Notes under the pieces: model-generated
The model's database searches: none
Seen by the model: the letters and a program-made list of their open reading frames with translations, nothing else
What the model was told of the DNA's origin: nothing
Translations under genes and position numbers: made by a program
Assembly (NCBI GenBank): GCA_019420345.1
Contig: JAHZHI010000015.1
Coordinates: 9,056-40,212, forward strand
DNA: 31,157 bases
Direction: 5' to 3'
DNA from: Peptococcaceae bacterium
GTDB lineage: Bacteria; Bacillota; Peptococcia; Peptococcales; Peptococcaceae
In this document: one piece after another, positions 1 through 6,435 of the stretch
Layout: each line of letters opens with the position of its first letter
How positions within the stretch are numbered: the first letter of the stretch is position 1

Positions 1-1056
1 CCGACGATTACAGAGGCGATTGTTCAGCGTGTGGCGCATCCGGCGTTCGGCTATTTTCTGCCAAGTGATGCGTATTATGAAGCGATCATTGATTGGCAGG
101 CGTCCCGCAATGGTGTGCAAGGGCTGACCAAAGAAGCGATTGGTTATGAAAATGGCGTGCTGGGCGGTGTGGTCAGTGCGTTGAATGTGTGCTGTTCGCG
201 TGGTGATAAGGTGCTGGTGCATGCACCAACCTATATTGGCTTTACAGGTACGCTCAAGAACAATGGCTACGAAATCGTGCATTCGCCATTGGTGAAAGAT
301 GAGGCCGGCGTGTGGCGTATGGATTTTGCTGATATGGAGCAGAAGCTGCGCCAGGGGCACATTCATGCAGCGGTGTTCTGTTCACCGCACAATCCAACAG
401 GGCGCGTTTGGGAGCGCTGGGAGTTGGAAGAGATGATGGCGTTGTTTGCCAAGTATGATGTGTTTGTTGTTTCTGACGAGATCTGGTCAGATTTGACGCT
501 GCCGGGGTATCAGCACATTCCGACGCAGTCGGTGAGCGACGATGCACGTCAGCGCACGGTGGCTTTGTATGCACCATCGAAAACGTTCAATCTTGCTGGC
601 TTGGTGGGCAGTTATCATATCATTTATAACGACTGGCTGCGTGATCGCATCGTGAAAGAGTCGTCGCTTTGCCATTATAACGACATGAACGTGTTGTCCA
701 TGCATGCGTTGATTGGCGCTTACCGTCGGGAAGGAAAAGTGTGGGTGGATGAGCTGCGTCAAGTCTTGGGCAGTAATGTGGCGTTTGCTTGTGAGACCAT
801 CCGCACACGTTTTGACGGTGTGGCAGTGTCTCAGCCGCAAGGCACCTATATGCTTTTTGTAGATTGCAGCGATTGGTGTGCTGCTCACGGCAAGCGCATT
901 GATGATGTGCTTCAGGCGTGCTGGGATGTTGGCGTGGCGGTGCAGGATGGCCGTCCTTTCCATGGCAGTTGTCACCTGCGCATGAACTTGGCGCTGCCGC
1001 ACAGCCGTGTGGAAGAAGCTTTCGCGCGGCTGGACCGTTATGTGTTCAACGCTTGA
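1..1056 (+). CDS. MalY/PatB-type PLP-dependent C-S lyase (aminotransferase fold), 5' partial
   Basis: Class I/II aminotransferase-fold protein of the MalY/PatB group, which usually act as cystathionine or cysteine-S-conjugate beta-lyases on sulfur amino acids in the cytosol. The frame is open to base 1, and the residues before the first possible start (GTG at 31) still look like family sequence (PTITEAIVQRVAHPAFGY), so the true start lies outside the window. Visible family marks are the SPHNPTGRVW segment, VSDEIWSDL, and the PLP-lysine motif APSKTFNLAGL with the lysine codon at about 580-582. The C-terminal small domain is complete and ends at a TGA followed by a clear terminator. Lyase rather than transaminase activity is inferred from the SKTFNLAGL motif; the exact substrate cannot be read from sequence. 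Confidence 0.85.
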   Translation, partial: PTITEAIVQRVAHPAFGYFLPSDAYYEAIIDWQASRNGVQGLTKEAIGYENGVLGGVVSALNVCCSRGDKVLVHAPTYIGFTGTLKNNGYEIVHSPLVKDEAGVWRMDFADMEQKLRQGHIHAAVFCSPHNPTGRVWERWELEEMMALFAKYDVFVVSDEIWSDLTLPGYQHIPTQSVSDDARQRTVALYAPSKTFNLAGLVGSYHIIYNDWLRDRIVKESSLCHYNDMNVLSMHALIGAYRREGKVWVDELRQVLGSNVAFACETIRTRFDGVAVSQPQGTYMLFVDCSDWCAAHGKRIDDVLQACWDVGVAVQDGRPFHGSCHLRMNLALPHSRVEEAFARLDRYVFNA

Positions 1057-1067
1057 TCAGAATGTGC

Positions 1068-1093
1068 AACCATCGCTTCGGCGATGGTTTTTT
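1068..1093 (+). terminator. Rho-independent terminator after the C-S lyase gene
   Basis: A 9-bp perfect stem (AACCATCGC / GCGATGGTT) closes a TTCG tetraloop and runs straight into a T tract. It sits 12 bases after the stop codon. Confidence 0.9.
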
Positions 1094-1166
1094 GTATGTT
1101 AAATGCGAATAAATATAGAATTTCCAATTAAATATGCCGCAGATAGATGGCAAGGGGGAAAAAATA

Positions 1167-1175
1167 TGGTACACT
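1167..1175 (+). promoter_or_regulatory. Possible extended -10 promoter for the membrane protein-degV pair
   Basis: TGGTACACT fits an extended -10 element (TG-n-TACACT). No convincing -35 is present. Its position argues that the gene starts at 1228 and not at the earlier in-frame ATG at 1147. Confidence 0.4.
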
Positions 1176-1227
1176 GTTCTGTGGTATTTTATCGCCTGTG
1201 AGAGGGGCAGATGAGGTGAGAACAATC

Positions 1228-1716
1228 ATGCAAGAATTTCAGTTTACAGCCAATACACCGGAAGGTGAGTGGCGCACGACCATTGCCGGTGGGGCGACAT
1301 TGGTGGGTGTGCTGCTGTTGATGTTTCTTATATTCGACGTATTGCTGCCTGGGCTATTGACCAATCGCATTTTATTGTGGGCAGTCATCGTGGTACCTGC
1401 ATTGGTGGCTTTTTCGGTGGTCGTTCGCCGCACACAGCATCAATCGCTGGGAGACTACACGCTGCGCTTGGAAGGCAGACACTTAACGATGGTGTGTCCA
1501 GATCAGACGGTGATTGATTTAGGAGAAGTGCAGCACCTTCAGGTGGATCGGCATGACAGTGACAATAAATGTGCGGATATAGCCATTGCCGGCAGCAAAG
1601 ATCAAGTTAAACTCAGACTGCGCAACGCTGCATCCTGGAAAGGCAGCAGCAAAGCTGGAGATTTTCGTGTCATGAATAAGGCTGCTGCCGCTATTGAAGA
1701 GGCGTTGATCGTTTAG
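1228..1716 (+). CDS. Small membrane protein, two transmembrane helices plus soluble C-terminal domain
   Basis: Predicted 162-residue protein that I do not recognise as a named family. Residues about 20-40 and 46-66 are strongly hydrophobic, giving two membrane helices with a short turn. A charged stretch (VVRRTQHQ) follows, then a roughly 95-residue soluble domain. The domain alternates short strand-like segments (YTLRLEGRHLTMVC, VIDLGEVQHLQVD, DQVKLRLRN) and ends in a helix, which resembles a bacterial PH-like domain by pattern only. The ATG at 1228 is chosen because GAGGTGAG lies 7 bases upstream; an ATG at 1147 would overlap the likely promoter. It is followed after 27 bases by a DegV gene, so the two are probably cotranscribed. 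Confidence 0.65.
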   Translation: MQEFQFTANTPEGEWRTTIAGGATLVGVLLLMFLIFDVLLPGLLTNRILLWAVIVVPALVAFSVVVRRTQHQSLGDYTLRLEGRHLTMVCPDQTVIDLGEVQHLQVDRHDSDNKCADIAIAGSKDQVKLRLRNAASWKGSSKAGDFRVMNKAAAAIEEALIV

Positions 1717-1743
1717 CGCCTGCTCAAAAGGGGGAAATCAAGT

Positions 1744-2637
1744 ATGTATCATCTATTTACGGACACATCGGCCAATCTGCCGACGCCTTATTGCAAAACG
1801 AACAACATCCAGGTGGTTCCGCTGTATTATTACTTGGATGGTGAAGAGCACACCTGTCTTGATACAGAAACCTTTGACGATGCGCGTTACTATGCCGCAA
1901 TGAAAGAGGGCAAGCGCGTCACCACCTCTCAGATTACGCCAGCCAATTTTGTTCAGGCTTTTCGGCCGGTGCTGGAAAATGGTGGCGATATCATCTATGT
2001 TTGCATGGCGCAGAGCATCAGTGGTTCCTACGACAGCGCAGCCTCAGCTCGTGAGCAATTGATGGAAGAATTTCCAGAATGCCGCATTGCCATCATCAAT
2101 ACCAAGGGTGCTGGATTTGGCGAGGGCATTCCTGTGATGATCGGCGCAAAGGCGCGCGCAGAAGGAAAAGACTTTGATGCAGCCGTTGCTGCCATCGAGC
2201 ATTGCGTGCGATACACCTACCAGATTTTCACCGTTGACGATCTCATGTATCTCGGACGCACAGGTCGCTGCTCCAATTTTTCCGCCTACATTGGCAGCGC
2301 GCTCAATATCAAACCGCTGCTCAAAGCGTCAGATGATGGTGTCATTGTCACCTTTGAAAAAGTGCGCGGCCGCAAAAAAGCCATCAAGGCCCTTGCTGCC
2401 TACTACGCTGACAACGTTGTCAAATCGCAGGAACAAACCGTCTGCATCAGCTATGCCGGTTGTCTGGAGGATGCAGAAACCTTGGCGGCCATGCTGCGCG
2501 ACAGCCAGCCGCCCAAAGAACTCTGGATGGTTCCCCATGAACCTGTTACAGGTTCTCACCTTGGTCCAGGTGCGCTTGCGCTCTTTTTTATCAGCAAGCA
2601 CAACCGCGATACTGGGGAAGATGATGGACTGTATTAA
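1744..2637 (+). CDS. DegV family fatty-acid-binding protein (first of two)
   Basis: Complete 297-residue DegV/EDD-fold protein. DegV (FakB-type) proteins bind a fatty acid and, where characterised, present it to a FakA kinase for phosphorylation. Visible family marks are the N-terminal FTDTSANLP (matching the usual D-S-x-x-D-L region), TSQITP, the SISGSYDSA loop, DDLMYLGRTGRCS, and the C-terminal GSHLGPGALALFF with the ligand-loop histidine. AAGGGGGAAA precedes the ATG. It lies 27 bases after the small membrane protein and is closed by a strong terminator. No FakA gene is in the window. A paralogue lies at 27715-28587 and shares the architecture but differs in the key loops, so the two probably bind different lipids (inference). 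Confidence 0.9.
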   Translation: MYHLFTDTSANLPTPYCKTNNIQVVPLYYYLDGEEHTCLDTETFDDARYYAAMKEGKRVTTSQITPANFVQAFRPVLENGGDIIYVCMAQSISGSYDSAASAREQLMEEFPECRIAIINTKGAGFGEGIPVMIGAKARAEGKDFDAAVAAIEHCVRYTYQIFTVDDLMYLGRTGRCSNFSAYIGSALNIKPLLKASDDGVIVTFEKVRGRKKAIKALAAYYADNVVKSQEQTVCISYAGCLEDAETLAAMLRDSQPPKELWMVPHEPVTGSHLGPGALALFFISKHNRDTGEDDGLY

Positions 2638-2640
2638 CAC

Positions 2641-2673
2641 ACAGCGCGTTCCATTGGGAACGCGCTGTTTTTG
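2641..2673 (+). terminator. Rho-independent terminator after the first degV
   Basis: A 12-bp perfect stem (ACAGCGCGTTCC / GGAACGCGCTGT) with a 4-base loop is followed by a T run, just after the stop codon. Confidence 0.92.
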
Positions 2674-2721
2674 CGTTGAAACTGTCAGAAAAAAGAAACT
2701 TTATTCTTTGGAGCAATTTTT

Positions 2722-2751
2722 TTGTGCACTTTTCGGCTGAGGGTGTATAAT
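2722..2751 (+). promoter_or_regulatory. Sigma-A-type promoter of the branched-chain aminotransferase gene
   Basis: Perfect -10 TATAAT at 2746-2751 with a weak -35 (TTGTGC at 2722-2727), spacing 18. The leader to the start codon is about 35 bases, with no room for a T-box or riboswitch. Confidence 0.7.
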
Positions 2752-2793
2752 AGATTCACAAACTGTTGTAATACACATAAAGGAGTGCTCGTT

Positions 2794-3816
2794 ATGGCAA
2801 AAGATATTGATTGGGGCAGCCTCGGTTTCGAGTATACTGCTACAGATTATCGTTACGTTTCTAAATGGAAAGATGGCGCCTGGGATGAAGGCGGTTTGAT
2901 TACTGATCCAACCGTTCATATCTCTGAATGTGCAGGTGTGCTGCAATATTCTCAGTCCGCTTTCGAAGGTCTCAAAGCTTACAGAACCAAAGATGGCCGC
3001 GTGGTCACCTTCCGTCCAGACCTGAATGCACAGCGTCTGCATGATTCCTGCGAACGCTTGGTCATTCCTACCATTTCTGAAGAAAAATTCATCGATGCTT
3101 TGGATCAGCTCGTTAAAGCCAACATCGATTATGTTCCACCATATGGTTCCGGCGCAACCCTGTACATCCGCCCATACATCTATGGCAGCGGCTCTGTAAT
3201 CGGTGTAGCTCCAGCTCCTGAATTCGAATTCCGCATGATCTGCATGCCTGTTGGCCCATACTTCAAGGGCGGCATCAAGCCAATCGAAATCACCGTTTCT
3301 GATTATGACCGTGCGGCTCCACACGGCACTGGTAACATCAAGGCTGGCTTGAACTATGCAATGAGCCTCTATGCTGGTCAGAAAGCACATGCTGACGGCT
3401 TTGCTGAAAACATGTACCTCGATCCAGCTACCCGTACCAAGGTTGAAGAAACCGGCGGCGCAAACTTCCTCTTTGTAACCAAAGACGGCAAGATTGTTAC
3501 CCCTAAGTCTGATTCCATCCTGCCTTCCATCACCCGTCGTTCCATGACTTACATTGCAGAACATTACCTCGGCATGGAAGTTGAACATCGCGAAGTCCTC
3601 TTCTCCGAAGTTCCTGATTTCGTTGAATGCGGTCTTTGCGGTACTGCTGCTGTTATTTCCCCAGTTGGCAAGATCAACGACCACGGCAAAGAAATCTGCT
3701 TCCCAAGCGGCATGGAAGAAATCGGGCCTGTCATGAAGAAACTCTATGACACCCTGACTGGTATCCAAATGGGCACCGTCGAAGCACCAGAAGGCTGGCT
3801 GCACGAAATCAAGTAA
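2794..3816 (+). CDS. ilvE: Branched-chain amino acid aminotransferase
   Basis: Fold-type IV PLP aminotransferase of 340 residues that interconverts leucine, isoleucine and valine with their 2-oxo acids, using 2-oxoglutarate/glutamate; cytosolic. The family pattern is clear: QSAFEGLKAYR, FRPDLNAQRL, LYIRPYIYGS, and NIKAGLNYAMS with the PLP lysine at residue 183, then ETGGANFLFV and ECGLCGTAAVISPV. Length and motifs match the long bacterial BCAT type. The ATG at 2794 has AAGGAG 8 bases upstream; an earlier in-frame ATG at 2722 lies inside the promoter and is rejected. It is monocistronic between two terminators. Codon use is strongly biased (CCA proline, AAC, TTC, GGC/GGT), as in rubrerythrin at 9638, which suggests high expression. 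Confidence 0.95.
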   Translation: MAKDIDWGSLGFEYTATDYRYVSKWKDGAWDEGGLITDPTVHISECAGVLQYSQSAFEGLKAYRTKDGRVVTFRPDLNAQRLHDSCERLVIPTISEEKFIDALDQLVKANIDYVPPYGSGATLYIRPYIYGSGSVIGVAPAPEFEFRMICMPVGPYFKGGIKPIEITVSDYDRAAPHGTGNIKAGLNYAMSLYAGQKAHADGFAENMYLDPATRTKVEETGGANFLFVTKDGKIVTPKSDSILPSITRRSMTYIAEHYLGMEVEHREVLFSEVPDFVECGLCGTAAVISPVGKINDHGKEICFPSGMEEIGPVMKKLYDTLTGIQMGTVEAPEGWLHEIK

Positions 3817-3840
3817 GCGTTCCATATTTTTTATAAAAAA

Positions 3841-3871
3841 ACACGACGTCATTTTGGCGCCGTGTTTTTTT
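3841..3871 (+). terminator. Rho-independent terminator after ilvE
   Basis: The stem ACACGACGTC / GGCGCCGTGT has one mismatch and one wobble, a short loop, and seven Ts following. Confidence 0.85.
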
Positions 3872-3886
3872 GTGGAAAACGGAGAC

Positions 3887-3918
3887 AAAAAATGAGCCCT
3901 GCAGTGAGGGCTCATTTT
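3887..3918 (-). terminator. Terminator of the UPF0251-desulfoferrodoxin operon
   Basis: A 12-bp perfect stem (AAAATGAGCCCT / AGGGCTCATTTT) with a 6-base loop has a T run when read on the minus strand. It lies 15 bases past the desulfoferrodoxin stop. It may also act on the plus strand, as a second stop after ilvE. Confidence 0.88.
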
Positions 3919-3933
3919 ATAGGACGGATTCCT

Positions 3934-4311
3934 TTATACTTCTGTCATCCACAGGCCGTGGAGGTTGCAGTAAGCGTAGACGGCGATGGCTTTGTCGCCT
4001 TTGAGGCAGAATTCTGCGTGTGGGGCATCGCCAGCCTTGAAGGCTTTGCGCTGACCGCCGTGTTCAGTTTGAACAAAGATCCATTCGATGAGATGGGTAT
4101 CGATCATTGGATGGTCGACACTGCCAACGTTGACAGTGAGAACATCATCGGTTACAGTAACGACAGGGAGATGTTTTTCGCCACTGGCTTCGACGGTGTT
4201 TGGTGTCAGTTCTTCCATTTTTTCACCGCAGCAGATCAGTGGTACGCCGGAGTCATGGACCATGCCGACGAGGTTGCCGCATTTACGGCAGATACGGAAT
4301 TTGTTGCTCAT
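3934..4311 (-). CDS. dfx: Desulfoferrodoxin (2Fe superoxide reductase)
   Basis: Superoxide reductase of 125 residues that reduces superoxide to hydrogen peroxide without making oxygen, in the cytosol of anaerobes. The N-terminal desulforedoxin-like domain carries C8-x2-C11 and the adjacent pair C27-C28 for the Fe(Cys)4 centre. The catalytic domain has H47 (in EKH), H67, H73, C115 and H118 (CNLHGLW), the expected His4-Cys ligand set of centre II. All ligands are present, so it should be active. Its ATG overlaps the stop of the upstream UPF0251 gene as ATGA, and an AGGAGG lies inside that gene, so translation is coupled. Electrons probably come from a rubredoxin or similar carrier; none is encoded next to it. 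Confidence 0.96.
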   Translation of the reverse strand: MSNKFRICRKCGNLVGMVHDSGVPLICCGEKMEELTPNTVEASGEKHLPVVTVTDDVLTVNVGSVDHPMIDTHLIEWIFVQTEHGGQRKAFKAGDAPHAEFCLKGDKAIAVYAYCNLHGLWMTEV

Positions 4312-4709
4312 TGTTGTTCCTCCTGTTCAAAAGTCGTGGGCGATACATTACATGGTGCCTGTGTGTGCTGAAATGGGCGTTTGTGGCAAGCGTGGCAGCC
4401 ACAGTGACCGCCGTTGCCGTCGCAGACTTGGTAGTCGCCGCCTTCAATACGGATGGGCCGTCCTTCAACAAGGGCAATGGCCAGTTTTTTGCGGGCGTCG
4501 TTGTAGATGCCCTGCACGGTTGAGCGGGCAATCTGCATGTTGACGCCGCATTCTTCCTGGGACAGATCCTGGAGATCGATCAGGCGAATGGCCTCAAATT
4601 CATCGACCGTCAAAATGACGGCGTTGTCGCAGGCGGTTTTGCCTGCTGGAATAAATTCTTTCGTATCAGGGAGTTGACATACCCTTCTGCATTTTTTTGG
4701 TCGTGCCAC
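4308..4709 (-). CDS. UPF0251 (DUF134) predicted DNA-binding regulator with Cys/His-rich tail
   Basis: Predicted 133-residue DNA-binding protein of the UPF0251/DUF134 family. The N-terminus ARPKKCRRVCQLP is the family hallmark, and the middle holds a sigma-region-4-like helix-turn-helix (LTVDEFEAIRLIDLQDLSQEECGVNMQIARSTVQGIYNDARKKLA). The tail is Cys/His-rich (CDGNGGHCGCHACHKRPFQHTQAPC) and looks able to bind a metal or Fe-S centre. I choose the GTG at 4709 because AGGGTG lies 6 bases upstream and translation then begins with the family MARP; the in-frame ATG at 4724 has no good ribosome site. It is first in an operon with desulfoferrodoxin (ATGA overlap), which suggests a role in superoxide or metal sensing. 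No member function is assumed here beyond DNA binding. Confidence 0.87.
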   Translation of the reverse strand: MARPKKCRRVCQLPDTKEFIPAGKTACDNAVILTVDEFEAIRLIDLQDLSQEECGVNMQIARSTVQGIYNDARKKLAIALVEGRPIRIEGGDYQVCDGNGGHCGCHACHKRPFQHTQAPCNVSPTTFEQEEQQ

Positions 4710-4752
4710 ATGTTTCACCCTCATTCATCATTACAAGGCATTTCTTATTTTC

Positions 4753-4781
4753 AGTATATAAAAGATGATCGTGGCTGTCAA
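4753..4781 (-). promoter_or_regulatory. Sigma-A-type promoter of the UPF0251-dfx operon
   Basis: Read on the minus strand: perfect -35 TTGACA (4781-4776), 17-base spacer, -10 TATACT (4758-4753). It drives the two-gene operon and lies back to back with the Crp/Fnr gene. No palindrome of the PerR type is evident over it. Confidence 0.85.
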
Positions 4782-4803
4782 TTATCGCAATGGAGGTTTG
4801 CTT

Positions 4804-5466
4804 ATGGGAATTGAACAAGGGCTGCCGTTTTGGCAGGCGCTGACTGCCAACCAGCAGGAAATGCTTCGCGGGGCTGCGACGCTGCGCACAGTAGCGCCAG
4901 GCACGGTGCTGCATGTCGGCGGGCGGGACTGCACGGGTCTTCTGCTGTTGGAGAGCGGGCAGCTGCGTGTGTATAGTTTGTCACCGGAAGGAAGGGAAAT
5001 CACGCTGTATCGTTTGCTCGCCGGGGAACTTTGCCTGTTTTCGGCGCCCTGTGTGCTGCACAGCATCCGCTTTGATGTGACCATCGAGGCGGTGCAGCCG
5101 TCTTCATTTTGGCTGATTCCTGCTGAAGTGTACAGCGCGCTGATGGCGCAGTCGGCAGCAGTGGCCAATGAGACTAATGAGATTATGGCACGCCGTTTTT
5201 CTGAGGTGATGTGGCTTTTGGAGCAGATTCTGTGGCAGAGCATGGACAAGCGCCTGGCGGCGCTGCTTTTGGAAGAAGCGGCCTTGAACGGCAGCATGAC
5301 GCTGAAAACGACCCATGAGGTGCTGGCCAATCATCTTGGCACAGCGCGTGAAGTGGTGACGCGGATGCTGCGCTATTTTCAGTCTGAAGGCATGGTGCAG
5401 TTGTCGCGCGGCAGCGTGACGATTATGGACGAGGCAGCGCTGCAGGCGCTGGCCGAACAGCTTTAA
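4804..5466 (+). CDS. Crp/Fnr family transcriptional regulator with Cys pair in the sensory domain
   Basis: Regulator of 220 residues: N-terminal cyclic-nucleotide-binding-like beta roll (about 1-120), long dimerisation helix (about 121-155) and C-terminal winged helix-turn-helix (about 165-215, KTTHEVLANHLGTAREVVTRMLRYFQSEGMV). The sensory domain holds C77 and C83 in GELCLFSAPCVL, a pattern seen in a group of anaerobe Crp/Fnr proteins, and lacks an FNR-type N-terminal cysteine cluster. The effector is unknown; redox, NO or heme sensing is possible. Start chosen at 4804 with GGAGG 7 bases upstream. It is convergent with the ferredoxin/membrane Fe-S gene pair, whose promoter has a palindrome that could be its operator. 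Its stop shares bases with the stop of the convergent gene. Confidence 0.9.
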   Translation: MGIEQGLPFWQALTANQQEMLRGAATLRTVAPGTVLHVGGRDCTGLLLLESGQLRVYSLSPEGREITLYRLLAGELCLFSAPCVLHSIRFDVTIEAVQPSSFWLIPAEVYSALMAQSAAVANETNEIMARRFSEVMWLLEQILWQSMDKRLAALLLEEAALNGSMTLKTTHEVLANHLGTAREVVTRMLRYFQSEGMVQLSRGSVTIMDEAALQALAEQL

Positions 5467-6077
5467 CGGAGAGGCAGGGGACCTGGCAGCAGGTCCTTTT
5501 TTTCATGGCCGGAGGCCTTGGCTTTGCAGATGAGCTGAGTCATCGTGCCCATTGGGCAGTACACACACCAGCTGCGTGGCTTGAAGGCAGCCATGGTGGC
5601 GAAGCCGAGAACGGTCGAGGTGAGCATGACACTGTAAAAGCCGAAGGCAAATTGAGCCACACCTTGGCTGAAAAGCGTGCCATGATAAGCCCAGTGCCAA
5701 GGCAGGCGGAAGGTCCAGAGCAGGGTCACAGCCTGACTGAGACTGTGGGTGCCGGCAAAGACAAGAGCGGTGTTCCAAAGCATTTGGAAAAACATGATGA
5801 AAAAGAAGATGAGGAAGCCGTAGCGGAAGGCTTTGCTTTTCATCCATGCTGGCACGTCCCGTTTGCGGGAGAGACCGAAACGGCCGCCAATGAGGCTGAA
5901 AAGCTGTCCGCGTCCGCAGTAGCGGTTGCAGTAGGCTTTGCTGCCTTTGGCGGTGGCGATGATCAGGGGGATAAAGAAGCAAAAAAGTCCGAGCCAGGCG
6001 AAGAGAATGTTGAAAAAGCCCAGCACCAGATAGGTGAGCGAAACGATCCACATATAGTCGTACCAATGCTTGGTCAT
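5463..6077 (-). CDS. Integral membrane 4Fe-4S-binding protein (NapH/NosR-like)
   Basis: Predicted 204-residue membrane protein with about four helices (residues 10-42, 84-106, 133-165) and cysteine motifs facing the cytosol. Motifs are C50-x3-C54 in YCNRYCGRGQLF, and C171-x2-C174-P with C184 near the C-terminus. This layout resembles NapH/NosR/CcoG-type polyferredoxin membrane proteins that move electrons between the quinone pool or ferredoxin and an outside acceptor. The start at 6077 (ATGACC) is chosen because GGAGG lies at proper distance; it forms an ATGA overlap with the upstream ferredoxin stop. The longer open frame to 6236 is a frame shadow of the ferredoxin. Together the two genes look like a membrane electron-transfer unit; its partner reductase is not in the window. 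Confidence 0.82.
   Translation of the reverse strand: MTKHWYDYMWIVSLTYLVLGFFNILFAWLGLFCFFIPLIIATAKGSKAYCNRYCGRGQLFSLIGGRFGLSRKRDVPAWMKSKAFRYGFLIFFFIMFFQMLWNTALVFAGTHSLSQAVTLLWTFRLPWHWAYHGTLFSQGVAQFAFGFYSVMLTSTVLGFATMAAFKPRSWCVYCPMGTMTQLICKAKASGHEKKDLLPGPLPLR
5479..5503 (+). terminator. Terminator of the Crp/Fnr gene, inside the convergent CDS
   Basis: GGACCTG / CAGGTCC, a 7-bp perfect stem with a 4-base loop, is followed by seven Ts. It is encoded within the last codons of the convergent membrane Fe-S gene (residues KKDLLPGP on the minus strand). Confidence 0.85.
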
Positions 6078-6286
6078 ACCCATTCCTCCTTGATATCGAT
6101 GACTGAGGCTGGACATTCGCGGGCGCAGAGTCCGCAGCCGACGCAGCGTGCAGTGTCCACCTGAGCGACAACACCGCGCCATACCTGAATGGCCTGGCGT
6201 GGGCAAACTTTGACGCAGCAGCCGCAGGCAACGCAATGGTCCTGGTCGACGTGGGCTCTGCGGCGTTTTTTAGCAGTGACTTCCAT
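6074..6286 (-). CDS. 2[4Fe-4S] ferredoxin
   Basis: A 70-residue ferredoxin with two complete cluster motifs: C18-x2-C21-x2-C24-x3-C28-P and C48-x2-C51-x2-C54-x3-C58-P. All eight ligands are present, so two [4Fe-4S] clusters are expected. The basic N-terminus (AKKRRR) is unusual for a free acidic ferredoxin and may favour docking to the membrane or to its partner. It is translationally coupled (ATGA) to the membrane Fe-S protein downstream, so it probably delivers or accepts electrons for it. AGGAGG lies upstream of the ATG at 6286. Expression probably depends on the promoter at 6319-6359, with the Crp/Fnr-like palindrome. Confidence 0.93.
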   Translation of the reverse strand: MEVTAKKRRRAHVDQDHCVACGCCVKVCPRQAIQVWRGVVAQVDTARCVGCGLCARECPASVIDIKEEWV

Positions 6287-6318
6287 CAGTGATTGTACCT
6301 CCTTGTGTTTGTACGTTT

Positions 6319-6324
6319 ATGATA
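6319..6324 (-). promoter_or_regulatory. -10 element of the ferredoxin-membrane Fe-S operon
   Basis: On the minus strand TATCAT (one mismatch to consensus) with no good -35 at 17 bases, the usual picture of an activator-dependent promoter. Predicted transcription start near 6312. Confidence 0.55.
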
Positions 6325-6346
6325 GCAGAAGCGTGCGGCATGTTCT

Positions 6347-6359
6347 GTGACCTTGTCAC
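6347..6359. promoter_or_regulatory. Candidate Crp/Fnr-family operator centred near -41
   Basis: Perfect palindrome GTGAC-CTT-GTCAC, within TGTGACCTTGTCACC. Its centre (6353) is about 41 bases upstream of the predicted start of the ferredoxin operon, the class II activator position. The half-site resembles the Crp core TGTGA, but the spacer is one base shorter than classical Crp. Confidence 0.6.
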
Positions 6360-6374
6360 CATAGGAAGCGGCCG

Positions 6375-6403
6375 TTGCGAAAAAAAGCAAGATAGGGTAT
6401 GAT
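6375..6403 (+). promoter_or_regulatory. Sigma-A-type promoter of the flavodoxin-ygjP-yaaA-maa operon
   Basis: -35 TTGCGA (6375-6380), 17-base spacer, -10 TATGAT (6398-6403). The palindrome at 6347-6359 lies about 57 bases upstream of the predicted start. Confidence 0.65.
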
Positions 6404-6435
6404 TTTTTTAGATTGAAGGAGGAGGGACGCTTATT

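Noticed and set aside
1147..1227. N-terminal extension of the small membrane protein from ATG 1147
   Set aside because: No ribosome site, and it covers the likely promoter; the 1228 start has a good site.
2701..3915. 404-codon open frame antisense to ilvE
   Set aside because: It is a shadow of a strongly codon-biased gene; no ribosome site and no family pattern.
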